Below, piece by piece: positions 12,262 through 24,736 of a stretch of DNA of 64,000 nucleotides (its first letter is position 1; the number at the start of each line of letters is the position of its first letter). The position numbers and the translations under genes are program-made. The notes under the pieces are model-generated. The model was not told the DNA's origin. It saw only the letters and a list, made by a program, of their open reading frames with translations, and ran no database searches. This DNA comes from Apricaphanius iberus (lineage: Eukaryota > Chordata > Actinopteri > Cyprinodontiformes > Aphaniidae). Location: the NCBI GenBank assembly GCA_028564705.1, contig JAPXFQ010002705.1:1860001-1924000 (forward strand), read 5' to 3'.

Positions 12262-12468
12262 CTCAGGTTCATGAACCCTTCCGTTGAAGGTACTGAGCTT
12301 CTGGTGGATGTAGAAAGGACCCTGAAGGGGTTAAAGCTGAAAGGTGAAGGTTATAGAGGTGAAGGGAATCCCTGCTGCTCTGCCAAGGGACACAAATGTC
12401 ACTACGACAGATCTTGCATTGATTTATCCACTCTCACCTCCTTCCAAAGAACAAACAGTCACATCTGA
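12262..12468 (+). other. Possible 3' exon after pyrimidine tract, unrecognised
   Basis: After the acceptor-like site, about 68 codons are open to a TGA at 12466-12468. The second half is Cys-rich (NPCCSAKGHKCHYDRSC). No family is recognised and the acceptor may be an accident of the pyrimidine-rich DNA. Confidence 0.2.
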
Positions 12469-12734
12469 CAAACAATGAGAGCTTCTTTATATTTCATATT
12501 TAATGATCAAAATTTTCCAATTCTAAACCTAGCTGTTGTCACCACACACAAAGTAAAAATCTTATTTCAATAAAAGTTTTTTGACAGATCTGTGTTTTTG
12601 CATAAAATCTTGCTCCCTCTTCTTTACTCTATGAAAAAACTATAACAGACAAAGACAAAACAACAGGATTTTAAATAAAAGTATGACTCTTGTCAATCAT
12701 TACTAAACTGTTTTCGGAAAAAATGACATCTCAC

Positions 12735-13235
12735 TAGGGTTTGGCAATATTACATTTACATTGATTTATCGAATTATCTGTTGATGAGGATGAATTTTTA
12801 GAAAATGGAGAAAGGAAATTTCACCAATGCACTTCTTGTGTTTCCAAAGTTCTGTGCTGTAAGCCCTTCCTTTAATTTTACAGAGTATTTGGATTTTGAA
12901 ATTCAGGTCAACTCGGGGAAGGGATGATTGGAATTAGAGCAAATTTCAAGACATATTCTGTCATATGTAAAAAAAAATTCAGAAAGTAGAAAAGGGAGCG
13001 AAAATAAATTCATGTCACCCAGCACTAACCTCATTTCGTTTTCACAAACAGTTGTAAAATGTCTGAGGACACTTTCAACTTTTGAAAATAAATCTTTACA
13101 ATCAAAAACAACCTTGATATATTTGAATAGTACTGTTAAACTTGACAAAAATAGTGTTGTGACTCATGATATATATTGATATTAACTGATATGAAAAACA
13201 TCAAGATATATATTTTTTCATATTGCCCAGCCCTA
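12735..13235. mobile_element. hAT-type MITE (TAGGG..TGGCAATAT ends)
   Basis: The left end TAGGGTTTGGCAATATTAC and right end CATATTGCCCAGCCCTA are imperfect inverted repeats. The flanking octamers CATCTCAC and GATCCCAT match at 5 of 8 positions, compatible with an old 8-bp target duplication of the hAT type. The interior is AT-rich, contains TTGATTTATCG-like motifs and has no transposase. Confidence 0.7.
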
Positions 13236-14689
13236 GATCCCATTTGCTAAAAAGAAAAATAAAAAAAACAGCTTAACAATCATTTTTAGAAAAAAGAGAA
13301 AATGTTAAAGTGTCTTTATGTTCGGGTTTTAATGATTTGAGCATGTTGTGCTCTAATCACAAAGGGCAACTTTGCTGAAGCCTTCCTGTTACCTGATGAA
13401 AATCTCTTCTCTTTTTCGCAGCCTGAATGATCTGTGGATATGTTTCAGCTCATCAAAGATACAGTTTTCTTTGAAATTGGTTCTAGCACTTTCTGTGCTC
13501 CCAGAGACTTAAATTTCAGCATGTCAAAGACCCTGGAAACGGCTCATTTTAGTCTGTGGCAGCTTTTATTACACAGAATAGGGTTGTTCTCAGTGCGACT
13601 TCTAAGTATTTAGGTATGATATATTTAAATAATTGAAAACCAGGGTTCTTGATGACAATTCCAGGCCTGTAGACTGAAAAACACGTTCTGCAGTTAATGA
13701 AAATATGCACCTCTACAAAATATCTGCATTATATGTAGGCCTTGAAGCACTGAATGGAAACGTCTCCAACAACAAAACACCTTTTCTTGTTCTTTTTCAC
13801 ACATGCTTATGCTTCTTTACACCTGCTTGTGCACATACCGATCATACAAACTCAGACCAAGTTCCATTATACATTTATTCAGAAAAAACACTCTCTCACC
13901 TCCATCAATGCCACAAAAAAAAGAAAAAGGCTGAATATGATTTTACTGGATTTGCTACAGCTGACACAATCTATAAAGAGCAGTTGGATGCAGCATAAAA
14001 ACAGTCAATTTTATGTGACACCAGTGGCAGTGAGAATGACAGAATGAAAATAACCTATAGCATATATCACCCCAGCGCAGTGTAAACAGATACAATGGGC
14101 GAGAATTGAATTGAAATCACCTATTGAGAGGAATATTCCTGCATTCACACCCAGGAAAATCGAGGTGGGTGAACGTGACAAAAAAGCTGAAGGAGTGACC
14201 GCTGGTCCCTGCTTGCACCGTGTGTGAAAATGTGTACTGCATGAGTAGATACGTGTTTACAGATTGGTAGCAAGCTCAGGAGTGAGTATTTACAGTACAG
14301 TGACTTGTCCATTGATCCCCGAGGGCTTCAAGCATGGCTGACCTCCCCCAGTCACAGTGGGGGCAACATGCCGACACCCCCTGAGCCATGACACAGATAC
14401 TGGTGAAGGGGGGGGAACTGGGTGTTTGAATGGTTCAATGTTTTGGCTAGTTTTAAGACACCTGTCACTGAAGGCAGATGCGAAAGGTTATCAGGAAATT
14501 TAAAATAATACATGAAAGCAATAATGGTTTTAAAAAAACAAGATCAAGATAATGATTCTAAAAGCTGAACCGATCAATCAGCCAGATTATACAATCCAAT
14601 TTTGTCTTTTCTCTAATGGGTGATCGAAACTGTAAATACTTATTTATATATTTATATATATATTTTCTATCCTAGAAATGCATCAAAAT
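13236..14689. other. Intronic stretch without recognised features
   Basis: Only short open frames and a G run at about 14408-14415. No repeat family was recognised. Confidence 0.45.
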
Positions 14690-14830
14690 TAGGGCTGCAA
14701 AATATATTACGATTACTTTAGCAGTGTGCTGATTCACAATTTAATCTATTAGTTTCAATTTGAAACGTGCCAAATCAATAGCAATTCATATGAATTCAAA
14801 ACGCATAATGTTTCACAATAATTAAATGAC
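14690..14830. mobile_element. Left end of a hAT-type MITE, truncated
   Basis: Starts with TAGGGCTGCAAAATATATTACGA, the same terminal class as the complete element at 27834. No matching right end (TGCAGCCCTA) was found before the inverted repeat at 14832, so only the left part is called. Confidence 0.45.
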
Positions 14831-14831
14831 A

Positions 14832-15019
14832 TGAGGAACATTAAGGTCCGGCGTGTGGCTTGGATATATTAGGGGATGGACCTGTGGGAAAATGACGGCG
14901 GCAGCTAACGTTTCAGCCAAGCAGTGCAAAAATATTAAGCAGGTTTGGAATCCAAGGTAATGATTGTGTTTCTGTCCCCTAATATATCCAGACAGAACGC
15001 CAGGCATTTTATGTTCCTG
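14832..15019. repeat. Long imperfect inverted repeat (foldback, possible MITE)
   Basis: The arms are about 43 bp. Their inner 16 bases are identical (TGGATATATTAGGGGA at 14861-14876 against its complement at 14975-14990). The outer parts still align through AGGAACAT and GGCGT. The arms enclose about 98 bp. No target duplication was recognised. Confidence 0.75.
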
Positions 15020-16000
15020 TCACCTATTTATAAAACACAATACATTTTGTACACTTAGGTATGTTTCACATCACAATTAAAACACGGTTAAACTACAACA
15101 AAGTGAACTAATACATGTTACAGGTAATTTCCTCAAATTAACAACGAAAAAAGTTCATATAAATCAATGCTCACACATGCAAAAATAAGATGTCACTAAA
15201 TGTAATTTAACAGATAGTGAGCAAAATATTGACATGGTTAGGGTTCGTTAAGGTGTAAAATAGAGATTATGAAATTTATGGACATTTTATCACCACCTTC
15301 TGTGTCACATACGTCAAAATAAAGAACGGAAAGACTTGAACACTTCAAAGATAAGCCTGATTCTTTGGCTTCTATCCATCTCTCCCATCTACTGTATATC
15401 TACTGAAAGATTAGAGATGAAATAAACTAACTGCTTTACCTCTCATTTCTTTCATTTTCCACAAAAAATCTGTTTGTTGCCCTCTAAATGAGAAACACTG
15501 GCATGTTCAACTTGGCATAAATCTGCGCTTTTTGGGATTTTCAAGTAGGCTAAAAAGAAGCTGCTGGCAGAGGATGTCATTCTTAACGCTGCTGGCTGGA
15601 GGAAAAAGTTGGCACATTTTATCGGTGTGTCAGAAACCTCACACTGCCCAGTGCTGCATGTAGAGTTATTCAACCTGAAGTCATTTTGTCACTGAATGAA
15701 AAAAACTTTTAAAAAACTATGCCTACTAACTTTGACAGACACAGGGCTGGATAAAAATATCATTTTCTAACAACTGGAATAAGCATGTGACGAACATGGA
15801 ATACGCCCGCAGACCAGAGGCAGACTTGTGCTCTGTGCTTCTATATGATCACCTTAGCAGGAGCACTGTTAAAAAACTGGGACTTCAGTGAAGCGCGAAA
15901 AGAGCCAACTCCAAACCCAGTGTGAATACACATTTAGATGAAAGCGTTTGGGTTATAATTCTCTATACTGCATGAATCAAACACAGACTTAGAGCCCTCA
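15020..16000. other. Intronic stretch without recognised features
   Basis: AT-rich with no clear repeat ends or exon signals. Confidence 0.45.
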
Positions 16001-17000
16001 TGGCCATGCAGTGTTGTAAAGGCATAAAAATGCACTTTTTTTTCTTCTCCCCTCCATCAACGACTGAATATGTGCTGTGAGTGAATAGGAGGCCTGTTTG
16101 TTAAGGGAGGCCAAATCCCATATGGCAAACAGCAGTTCTTCTGGTGAGAAGAGAGGCTGAGAAAGCCACCGGCAGCCCCTCTCCTCTATCCGTGTTGCAG
16201 AGATGAAGGGATGTATCGTCTGCCTCTTCTTGTTCCTCTTTTCTTCCCTCTCCCTTCGCCTCCTCTCCTCCTCCTTTCGTGGCCAGGGGTTAAACTGCTG
16301 CACTCTAACCTCCTTGGCAAAGAATTCATTCACTCACTTTCTCTCGCTCGCTCTCATCTCAGGCAGAGACTTATTTCACAGTATGTAGTGGATTAGGCCC
16401 CCTCGTATGCCCCAGGACAAAAGCATTGTTTTAGCACTAGCCTGTTTGCTATAACCAGAGGAAGCTACCGCTACTAAGCGTCCACAATACGGCCATTGTA
16501 GACAGGGGGCTAAAGGGACTCTGCCTCGGAGGCCGTCTAGACTTTGAGCCTGGGCCGACTGGAGAATCAGGAGGAGAAAATCCCATCAGGCAGTGGAGTG
16601 AAAGTTAACTAAGGTAACCTGCTGTGAACCTGATGAAGATGTCAAGCCAACATATGGCAAAAAATGTCTATTGTCAGAACAAGGAGCTTTCTTCCCTCTG
16701 ATGGAGAGTACGCTGGAGGAGGAGGAGACGAGGGGGCAGCTAAAGAAAACTAAGGGGGGTTGAACAACCTAAAGGAAGGAATAAGTGCGGTGGTCATCGC
16801 TTTACTTATGGATCAGCGGTCTTATTCTGGCCGGGAGGAGGCCCGGCCCCTCCGCTCACAATTAAAGGAGTAAGCAGATTAACTGGCATCTTTGAAAGGC
16901 CAGCAGGAAGAAAAACACACTCAGGAACGTTTAAAACTGGGTTTTCAATTTGCCCATCGCGTCTCACACGGCCAAATAGCATTACATTTCATGCCGATTT
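16000..17000. other. Non-repetitive block; candidate conserved non-coding cluster
   Basis: About 1 kb of mixed composition that matches none of the repeat families in the window. It contains motif-dense segments, such as CGGCCATTGTAG near 16492 (a SOX-like CCATTGT core) and an AATTAAAGG-GATTAACTGG segment near 16860-16885 (homeodomain-like cores). The long open frames at 15998-16396 overlap on both strands in C/T-rich DNA and are not considered coding. Enhancer function is inference. Confidence 0.25.
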
Positions 17001-18507
17001 TGGATGTTTTCAGACACATTTTAAAACTATGATATGCTCCTTAAGTTTACTAATCTTGATTGGTCACACTATGTAGTTAAAGTAAGGCCTGTGAAATGAG
17101 AGAAGACGGCCTTTAAATCTGGAAAAACTACCTGGAATCAAGTATTTAAACATGTTTTTATTACATATTTTAGTTTCTGCTAAGTTTAACAATTAGAATT
17201 ACAAAACGCAAAGTTATAAAACCTGAATAGTTTTTCAGACAAGAGCTATCAAATGCATGATCTAGATAAGGTCTATAAATAGGTCTCCATTTTCACAGGA
17301 GTGATAAGATTCGTCTCCAAATCCTTAAAATTTTGAATAAACAAAGAGGGGAAAAAAAAAAGAAAACAACCTCTAAGGTAGAGTCTGAGCTACGAGCCAA
17401 AAAAACCCAACTGGCAGCCTTCACATGTGAGAGATGCTGGCCTGGAGGGATTTCCAAGCCATCTCTACAGATACATCAGAAAAAGATAAACAACAGTCTC
17501 AGTTGGAAGGAGAAGAAAGACGGAGCTGCATGGAGATGATGTGACCCTATTAATGCCACATTAGTTGTTCCGTCTTCCCCAGCAATGTGAGAAAAATGCT
17601 TCAGTGGGATGAGAGAGAAGGAGAGACGGAGAGAGAGAGAAGTGAAAGCGATACTGTCTCCGGGCTAGTTGGGATGCAACCCAATTTCACAGCTTCACGA
17701 ATGAGTGGCACAGCATATGGATGCAACCTTTGTGACAGCCCCTCTGTATCACCGCGTATCAGCGCTGATATTCCCAGTCAGATTCCATACTGGTCCAACA
17801 TTATGTCAAACAGCAGCGTCGCATGACTGCATCTTCAACACAAGCACCACGCGGCGGTGTTTGCTGGAAGGCGGGGACCCTACTTTATGCAGGGAAATAA
17901 GCTAAAGCGACATCACCACGGACAGACTCCTCTCACTGGATGCTGTCGTGTTTCCGTTCAGACGCTGATGTGCCCTAAACGTTAAAATATAACCAGAAAT
18001 ACGAGATATGAGAGTAGACGATGTAGTTTTGGCCGTAGTGGCACATATAGACACCGATTTCATTCCTGGGTGCTGGCTAGTTAGTGGAAACATGTCTTTA
18101 TGTAAATGCGTATGTCTCTGCATATGCTCCAACCATCTGCTTTAATCAAAACATCTATGAAAAAAAAGACAAATAATCGGTCTATGAACGCAAAGGCAAA
18201 ATGAAGGAAAGGGCTGACTACAACGGAGGATTTTTTTTAAATGTGTATAATACACAGCGCCTTGAAAGTAAACCTCCCTTGAACTTGAATGTATTTTACA
18301 CAGATTTCATGAGACAAAACAAGAAAAAATTCTACATAACTGTGAGTAAACTGAAGGAAATTTTAGGTTAAAATCCGAGAAATGCGATATACATTGTATT
18401 TAGTCACTCTAAAATCAAGACGTTTGCTGAACTACATTTTGCAGGAGTTCCGGCTGCAAGTCTTTTTAGAGGTCGTCTTTACCAGTTCTGCACAAAACAG
18501 TATTACA
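17000..18507. other. Intronic stretch without recognised features
   Basis: Short frames only. A GAGA-rich run is present at about 17610-17645. Confidence 0.4.
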
Positions 18508-18882
18508 TAGGGATGCAAAGATACCACTTTTTTCAAACCGATACGATACTAATACATGGACCTGAGTGCTTGCCAATACAGAGTACCAATGACGATACTT
18601 TTACTAAACAAAAAAAATGCAATTTATTGGAAGACAAGTTTTATTTTTCCTCTCTTCTTGTTACAACAGATGGTGAATCAGATACACAAAAATAAAATCT
18701 TAATAAAAATGAACACCAAACTAAAATTTCAAGTGAAAAATAATAATTTTTCTGTGAAATTATTGCAAGTTTCAACATTTTAAGTATACTTTCATGGTAT
18801 CGGTTAACTTTAAACGATACGGGTACATTAGAACCGTATCGGCCTCAAACCCAATAGCAGTATGGGTATCGGTGCATCCCTA
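18508..18882. mobile_element. hAT-type MITE with GATACG motifs
   Basis: Begins TAGGGATGCAAAGATACC and ends GGTATCGGTGCATCCCTA, imperfect inverted termini. Subterminal GATACGATAC / GGTATCGG repeats are typical of this MITE class. The flanks share TATTA at corresponding positions of the expected 8-bp duplication (5 of 8 matches). No coding capacity. Confidence 0.75.
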
Positions 18883-20840
18883 TTATTAACCCTTTTAGAC
18901 CCAAGTCCTAACATGCCCATCTAGACTTTTCCCTTCACATTTAAGCTGTAAAAAGGGCAAATAATGTTAAACCATTAGCAGTAGAATTTTATTTTTTTTA
19001 ATAAAATGATATGCATTTTATTCACCTAAAATTGCAAGTAATTTTAGTTGACTAACTTTTTTTGATTCTGTCAACACACCTGGATCATGTGGTTGAACTA
19101 TCTCATCAGCAGTCATTCAGCTGTGAAGGAATCTGGTAGCAAGCCATTCATTTGATTGACAGTACAACCAGAACCGTGAAATATATACTGAGATTAAATA
19201 AACAGAAAGGTGGACTCTATTTAGCACATTTTAGGGGACTTCTAAAGGTTATCCACTGCACTGGATGTTATTCAGATTAATATTAATATTATTAAATTAT
19301 TATACAACTTTTTGTGCTGGTATATCAAATTAAATCTCAATGGTTTGTTTATTAATTTGTTAAAAGCTGCTGCTGAGGTCTTTGTAAGAAATCTGCTATT
19401 AAAAAGAAAACACTGTGTGTAGCACAGAAGCTCCTTGAGGTGAAAAGGGGATCGATCTCAGTTAATGTCACAAGGCACAGCACCCAGAGGCAGCCGCGTG
19501 GTGCTGATGACACTGTAAAGCCTTGCCTTTGGCGGCTACATGCTCGGTGCCGCCGAGCTGCGATTTGAAGTTCGCTTGCAAAGGCTGACAGACAGACAGC
19601 TCTCAGTCATGCAGCCAGTGAGTCAGTCAGCCAATCTTTCCACAGGGATGGCAACGTACCTGCATCTGTTAAAAGCGTACAACACTGCCTAAACTCAAAC
19701 ATATACACAGGGGCCTCGGCATGCTGTAGGACTGATGGACTGAGTACTGACAGAAAAACACTGGCAAAGAACCACCAAAACTCAGCTTTTTACACACAAG
19801 AATGATCTACTATTTCAAGCAATTTTGCAGGAAAACAGTTAATGTTGAGTTCTCAAGAACTAAAACTTAAAGGAGTGAACATGCCACATTTTTGGGAAGA
19901 AATAGGGCTTTTTATTGTTTAAAATGTAAAAATTTCCTTATCCATTTTTTCTAAAAGAGAATATATCAAACAGATTTGTTTTTCAGTTCACCATAACCCC
20001 AATAATCCACTCTGCAACTCTAAAAAACACCAGAGAAAAATAAGGTAGAGGTCTTCGTTTTGAAGGGGTAGTTATTGAAAACATCATGATTGAATATTCA
20101 TCTATTTTAACCTATTCTGCTCACACTTTGGCCAATCAGGGAGAAATCCTGATGTGGGAGTAAAGCCAGCAGTTTTTCAGAGGAAAAGTTACAGTGTGAA
20201 AATGTGCCATCAAATTAACACAAACTCATACTCAACTATCAATCACGATGTAAAGCATTTTTATACCTAAAGACTTTTACAAGAGGTGGTTCTTTATGTT
20301 CTCACTAATTTACCTGACCAAAGTCTTGGTTACAAGTATAGTAGTATCCACTGGACATTACATTAGTATTTACCAATGCATTCCCACCTCAAGAAATGTT
20401 TCATTGAAATCCTAGGTTAGTCTAAGTTGGATTTGCTTGCATTAAAAGCCAGTAAAAAACCAAGAAACTAATACCTTAGCACCTCCCAGACGTCCCAAAC
20501 TCAAAGGTGAATATCACTAACTATTCATAACAAAACCATGGCTAAATGAAGGAGTTTTGGGGCAGACAATATCTTATTACATGCAGCACATCTCCTACCC
20601 TGAGTGACTCCTATTATTTGGATATACGCTGATCGGACTGGATTAAAAAAAGTGGCTCCAAAAGTGTTTGGGTGAGTAACTGAACATAATATTTGCTAAA
20701 AATAAGGTCCAGGTTGATAAAAAAAACTTTTCCTTTAAAAAGGTATTTAGCAGCAGATCAAGACAGGTCCTGAGAAAAAAGTCTGAAGATGTGAATATTT
20801 ATAAATGCCTTCACTGAAGAAATATAAAGATGCGCAGCAG
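18883..20840. other. Intronic stretch without recognised features
   Basis: AT-rich with a slightly GC-richer part near 19480-19720. No exon or repeat end recognised. Confidence 0.45.
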
Positions 20841-20984
20841 ACTTATTTTGAGGAAGGCCGTTGCGCCCCCCATTGTACTGGCGGTGAATTCCTTTGCAAC
20901 AGAGAAGTCTGAAATCAAAACGTCTCTTTCAATATGTGTGCGTTCCTGTGCAATCTTCCTAAAAGGGAAGTATAAACTACACTT
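20840..20984. mobile_element. Partial copy 2 of the AGTATAAACTA repeat family
   Basis: The right end GGGAAGTATAAACTACACTTA matches the termini at 11549 and 61552. Upstream it includes GCAGACTT and GGGCCG-like blocks that align poorly, so the left boundary is approximate. Confidence 0.4.
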
Positions 20985-21839
20985 AATATTTTAAAAAGAT
21001 GACAGACGTGAGGAACATTAACCATTTCCACTTGGTAGTTTAAGAAAAACAGCTGATAGGACCTTGCCACTGTAAGCCAGGGAAACCATCAAGCACATGA
21101 AAAATCTCCAAGCTAACTAAATTGTTCATTTCATCTCAAACTGTGAAGGAGAGTTCTTTCTAGTTTTGCAACAGGTTGCAGTCATCTTTCAATCAACAAA
21201 CACAGCTGAGGAGTTTCTGGTTACAAAAGCGATCAGAGATAGATAAAGCTATGTCCTAAAAGGGAGCTTCAAGGTTTGATCTGACGAAGCACTTTTAAAA
21301 CTAATAGAACAGTTGATGATTAAGATACGGCACTTTGGAATGGCATTTATAACGAAACGGGATGGGTGTTTTAAATTCTTTACTGCAGATTGTAAAAGGC
21401 AGATGAGATATTTATCTTGTTGACTGAATCAATGAAGAAAAAAGGCCTTCAATGAAGTTAATAATGACAATGCTACATACAGTCAATGTATATGTTTAAT
21501 GTACTACCATGGAATATCTGATTAAACGTTTAAGCTTTCTTTACTGTGATTAGGTCATACCGTTTACCCCTAATAAATGAAAAAAGTGTTTTTGTGTTTT
21601 TTGTTGCTGGGCACTCATACACGCCATCTTCTTGCTGTCTCCAACACAGTCCTTCCAGTTCAGTTGTTTTCCATCACCTTAAGCACATAAAACTGAGCAG
21701 GGCAGACTCCCAAATGCCTCAGGGAACCTATTTACTGAGTTAACGCCGGCTATTTAAGTTCAATTAAATAACCTTCGCATTTGAAGCTATGTCTTTTGGA
21801 GTGTTCAACACAAGGGGTGTATTTCGTGTGTGTGACAAA

Positions 21840-22000
21840 AAAGGGCCAAAAAAAGTTGTGCTAGAACCTGCCTTTTTGAACCGTTTGTTTTTCCACTGCC
21901 CAAGCACCCATTTTTTGGTTCCAAACCAGTACTTCCTAAGCACCAGTCTAGCTGGGCTCCTCAGGTCCAGAGGTGGACTTTTTTCCCCAACAGAAAAATA
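21840..22000. repeat. Degenerate dispersed repeat (CCACTGCCC..AGCACC blocks)
   Basis: Phrases such as TTTTTCCACTGCCCAAGCACC and GGTTCCAAACCAGTAC resemble a common teleost non-autonomous DNA repeat. The ends were not defined. Open frames on both strands here are not regarded as genes. Confidence 0.3.
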
Positions 22001-23303
22001 TGAAGAGCTGTGCGTGTGAGAGGGCTGACAAGGGGCTGCTGATGCTGTCATGGGGGAAAAAAAATTATCTCACCTGCTATGACTGGATAGGTCAAGTTAA
22101 TTCTTATCTTTAATTTTAACCATTTTAATACATTTAGATCTCATCTTAATTTTTTATTTCAACAATAATTGACTTTTTTAAATGTTTCTGTCAGTTTTGA
22201 AATGATAAACGTATGTGCGCATTGCGCAAGATGCCCTGCAATGCAGCATAAACAAACCTGTTGTTATTTTTATGAATAAAAAGTAAATAAAATAAATAAA
22301 TAAACAACCCCCTCTGCTTTTCAACAAATCGCACACTGACACATGTACTTTGTTGTGTGGAAAGCCCGCTTTTATTAAACAATTGTAGGAAGGTGTTCGG
22401 AAAAGTCAACAGATCAGCGCATACGGTGCAAAAAGCAACGTTAACACAGGCGCACCCCAGAGGCCCAATTATATAGCCATTTATCCTCCTATTTATATTC
22501 TATTTTAACTTATTTTAATCTCCTTCTCCTCTGTACGAGCCCTCGGGGGCGGAGGGCTGCTGAGGCTGCTCTCGTAAAGCCTGGATGGAGGTTTTCGCCC
22601 TCAGTCCTCTGATGTGACCGAACCCGACCGAAATCTGAGGATCCTTTCTAAATATCTGGCCCGACCCGTCATGTTCAATTGTATAATCACAACTATAATC
22701 GAAGAAAGTGGAACTTTTTTAGTTTTACTGTTCAATATTACAATGACCAGTGCAGATATTTTAGAGTCAGGTGGAATTGTAAAAAATGTGCCCCTAAACT
22801 AACTGTTAGAAATAGTAGTGGGTAATATAAAAAGGTATACAGTAAAAGATTATATAAATTTAGCAAAAGGTAGAGATTTTGACTATACCGCCAAACTGCG
22901 GGTATGCATTTTGATGATGTCATCAAGCTGTGCCTACATACTTTGTACCAGGTATACAGGGATACTGATGTTCAGTGTTTGTCTTCACATTAGATATTGA
23001 AAGTTTAAAGTTTGTTGTTTTTCATTTGACAGAACAGAAACCTGTTGAACTGTTTAATTCAAATATATGGTTTCGTTTGGTGCAAAAATAAATATATAGA
23101 TAAAAAACCAGAAAAGAACACAATTTTGAAAAACACACACATCTGCTTTATGTATAATGCCAAATATTTTAATCAGTTCTTAGTCATCAAAACCTTGTGA
23201 CCCCACTGAGATCTTTACTCTTTTCTGTAGGGGGTTAAAGCCCCCAGATTGTTCATTTAAGTAAGTATATAATATGATTTAGCAGTGTAATTGCATTTTT
23301 TAT
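22000..23303. other. Intronic stretch without recognised features
   Basis: AT-rich with a short GC-richer patch at about 22530-22600. No exon or repeat end recognised. Confidence 0.4.
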
Positions 23304-24366
23304 TAGGGATAGACCGATATACCGACCTGGCTGATATATCGGGCCGATATTTGCATTTTTTACATGCATCGGCCGATAAGCAGCTGCTTTGTTCACCAAT
23401 TGTTTTTTCACGGCATTATTGCACACTGCGCACTTTATTATGCTGCTTAATTGTTTCTACTGTGTGCAATAGAGTAATTATTTCATATATGCTTAAATAT
23501 TTATTTTCAGAATTATAATTACGCAGTTTTTCAGCACTGAATTCTTTGTTTACTCCGGGGTCGGGTCGCGGGGGCAGTAGCCGAAGCAAATTATGTTAAA
23601 GAGACCCAGACTTCCCTCTCCCGGGCCACTTGGGTCAGCTCCTCGGGAGGAATCCCGAGGCGTTCCCAGGCGAGCTGGGAGACATAATCCCTCCAGCGAG
23701 TCCTGGGTCTTCCCCTGGGCCTCCTCCCAGTGGGACGTGCCCGGAACACCTCACCAGGGAGGCTTCCAGGAGGCATCCTGACCAGATGCCCGAGCCCCCT
23801 CAACTGGCTCCTCTCGATGTGGAGGAGCAGCGGCTCTACTCTGAGCCCCCTCCGGATGACCGAGCTTCTCACCCTATCTCTAAGGGAGAACCCAGCCACC
23901 CTACGGAGGAAACTCATTTCAGCCGCCTGTATCCGTGATTTCGTTCTTTCGGTCACCACCCAGAGTTCGTGACTATAGAAGAGGGTAGGAACGTAGATCG
24001 ACCGGCAAATCGAGAGCTTTGCCCCTTCGGCTCAGCTCTCTCTTCACCACGACAGAGCCGGAAAAGGGTAGAGTGCCTTCTCCGGGTCGGGGATGAGGTC
24101 CTTCCTCAAGTGAGGATGAGGGAAAAATGGAGCGGGAGATCGATGGACCTATGTTTACTATTTATTAAATATTGTTTTGAATATTGTTTTAAAGTTCAAT
24201 AAATGTTAAATAGGGACTTCTAACATTTGTCATCATCATTGTTTTTATGATGTAAATTGAGGGAGCAGAATCAGTATCGTCTCCAAATATCGGCTTAAGA
24301 AAATCAGCTGATGAAAATAAAAAAATCCGTATCGGCACTAAAAAATCCACAATGGTCGATCCCCAA
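23304..24366. mobile_element. hAT-type MITE (TAGGGATAGACCGATA) interrupted by a LINE
   Basis: The left end TAGGGATAGACCGATATACC and right end GGTCGATCCCCAA are inverted termini. The interior near each end has ATCGGCCGAT and CCGTATCGGC motifs. Flanking octamers TTTTTTAT and TTTTTTAG match at 7 of 8 positions. The element is split by an inserted Rex3-like LINE at about 23556-24150. Without the insert it would be roughly 470 bp. Confidence 0.75.
23556..24150 (-). pseudogene. Rex3/RTE-like LINE 3' fragment with 5' inversion
   Basis: Minus-strand codons from about 24056 down to 23556 give the carboxy-terminal part of an RTE-type reverse transcriptase polyprotein, with the blocks VVKREL, AEMSFLRRVAG, IERSQLRGLGHLVRMPPG and RPTGRRPRGRPRTRW. 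From about 24060 to 24148 the sequence switches to the plus strand, reading SRKRVECLLRVGDEVLPQV and MEREID-like codons that normally lie upstream. This is the head-to-head arrangement left by twin priming. A further 35 bases or so are deleted inside the inverted part (after CCTCAAGTG). The GATG tail is missing. TGTTTACT occurs on both sides (about 23548 and 24152), a likely target duplication. It is not functional. Confidence 0.85.
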
Positions 24367-24736
24367 TTTTTTAGTCTCTTGTAATTAGATTAGGTTGTTC
24401 TGTCATATGAATTTACCACTGAATAATTATGTTAAAGAATTGGCAATATTGTAGGTATTCCATATTGGTTTTGAACTTTTCTTTCTTTCTTTTAGTTTTC
24501 TTTAGTAAACTATTTGCCTGTCCAGGAGTTACAACTCTGACGTTTAAAACACATTGCAGCATTTCCATAAAAGCTTTTTTAGATTTCAAAAGTTTTTACA
24601 ACTAAGAAAATTTAAGTTTTAGGCTTTATTGTCTTACAAAAACACAAATAAATACATTTATTCACTGTGAAAAGACATAGGCAAGGCAAATGTATTTGTA
24701 AAGCACACTTCCGGTTTACCGCCCTCCCATATCTGT

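Noticed and set aside
23593..24202. Plus-strand open frames of 60-100 codons
   Set aside because: They are antisense to the LINE coding sequence, or cross its inverted segment.
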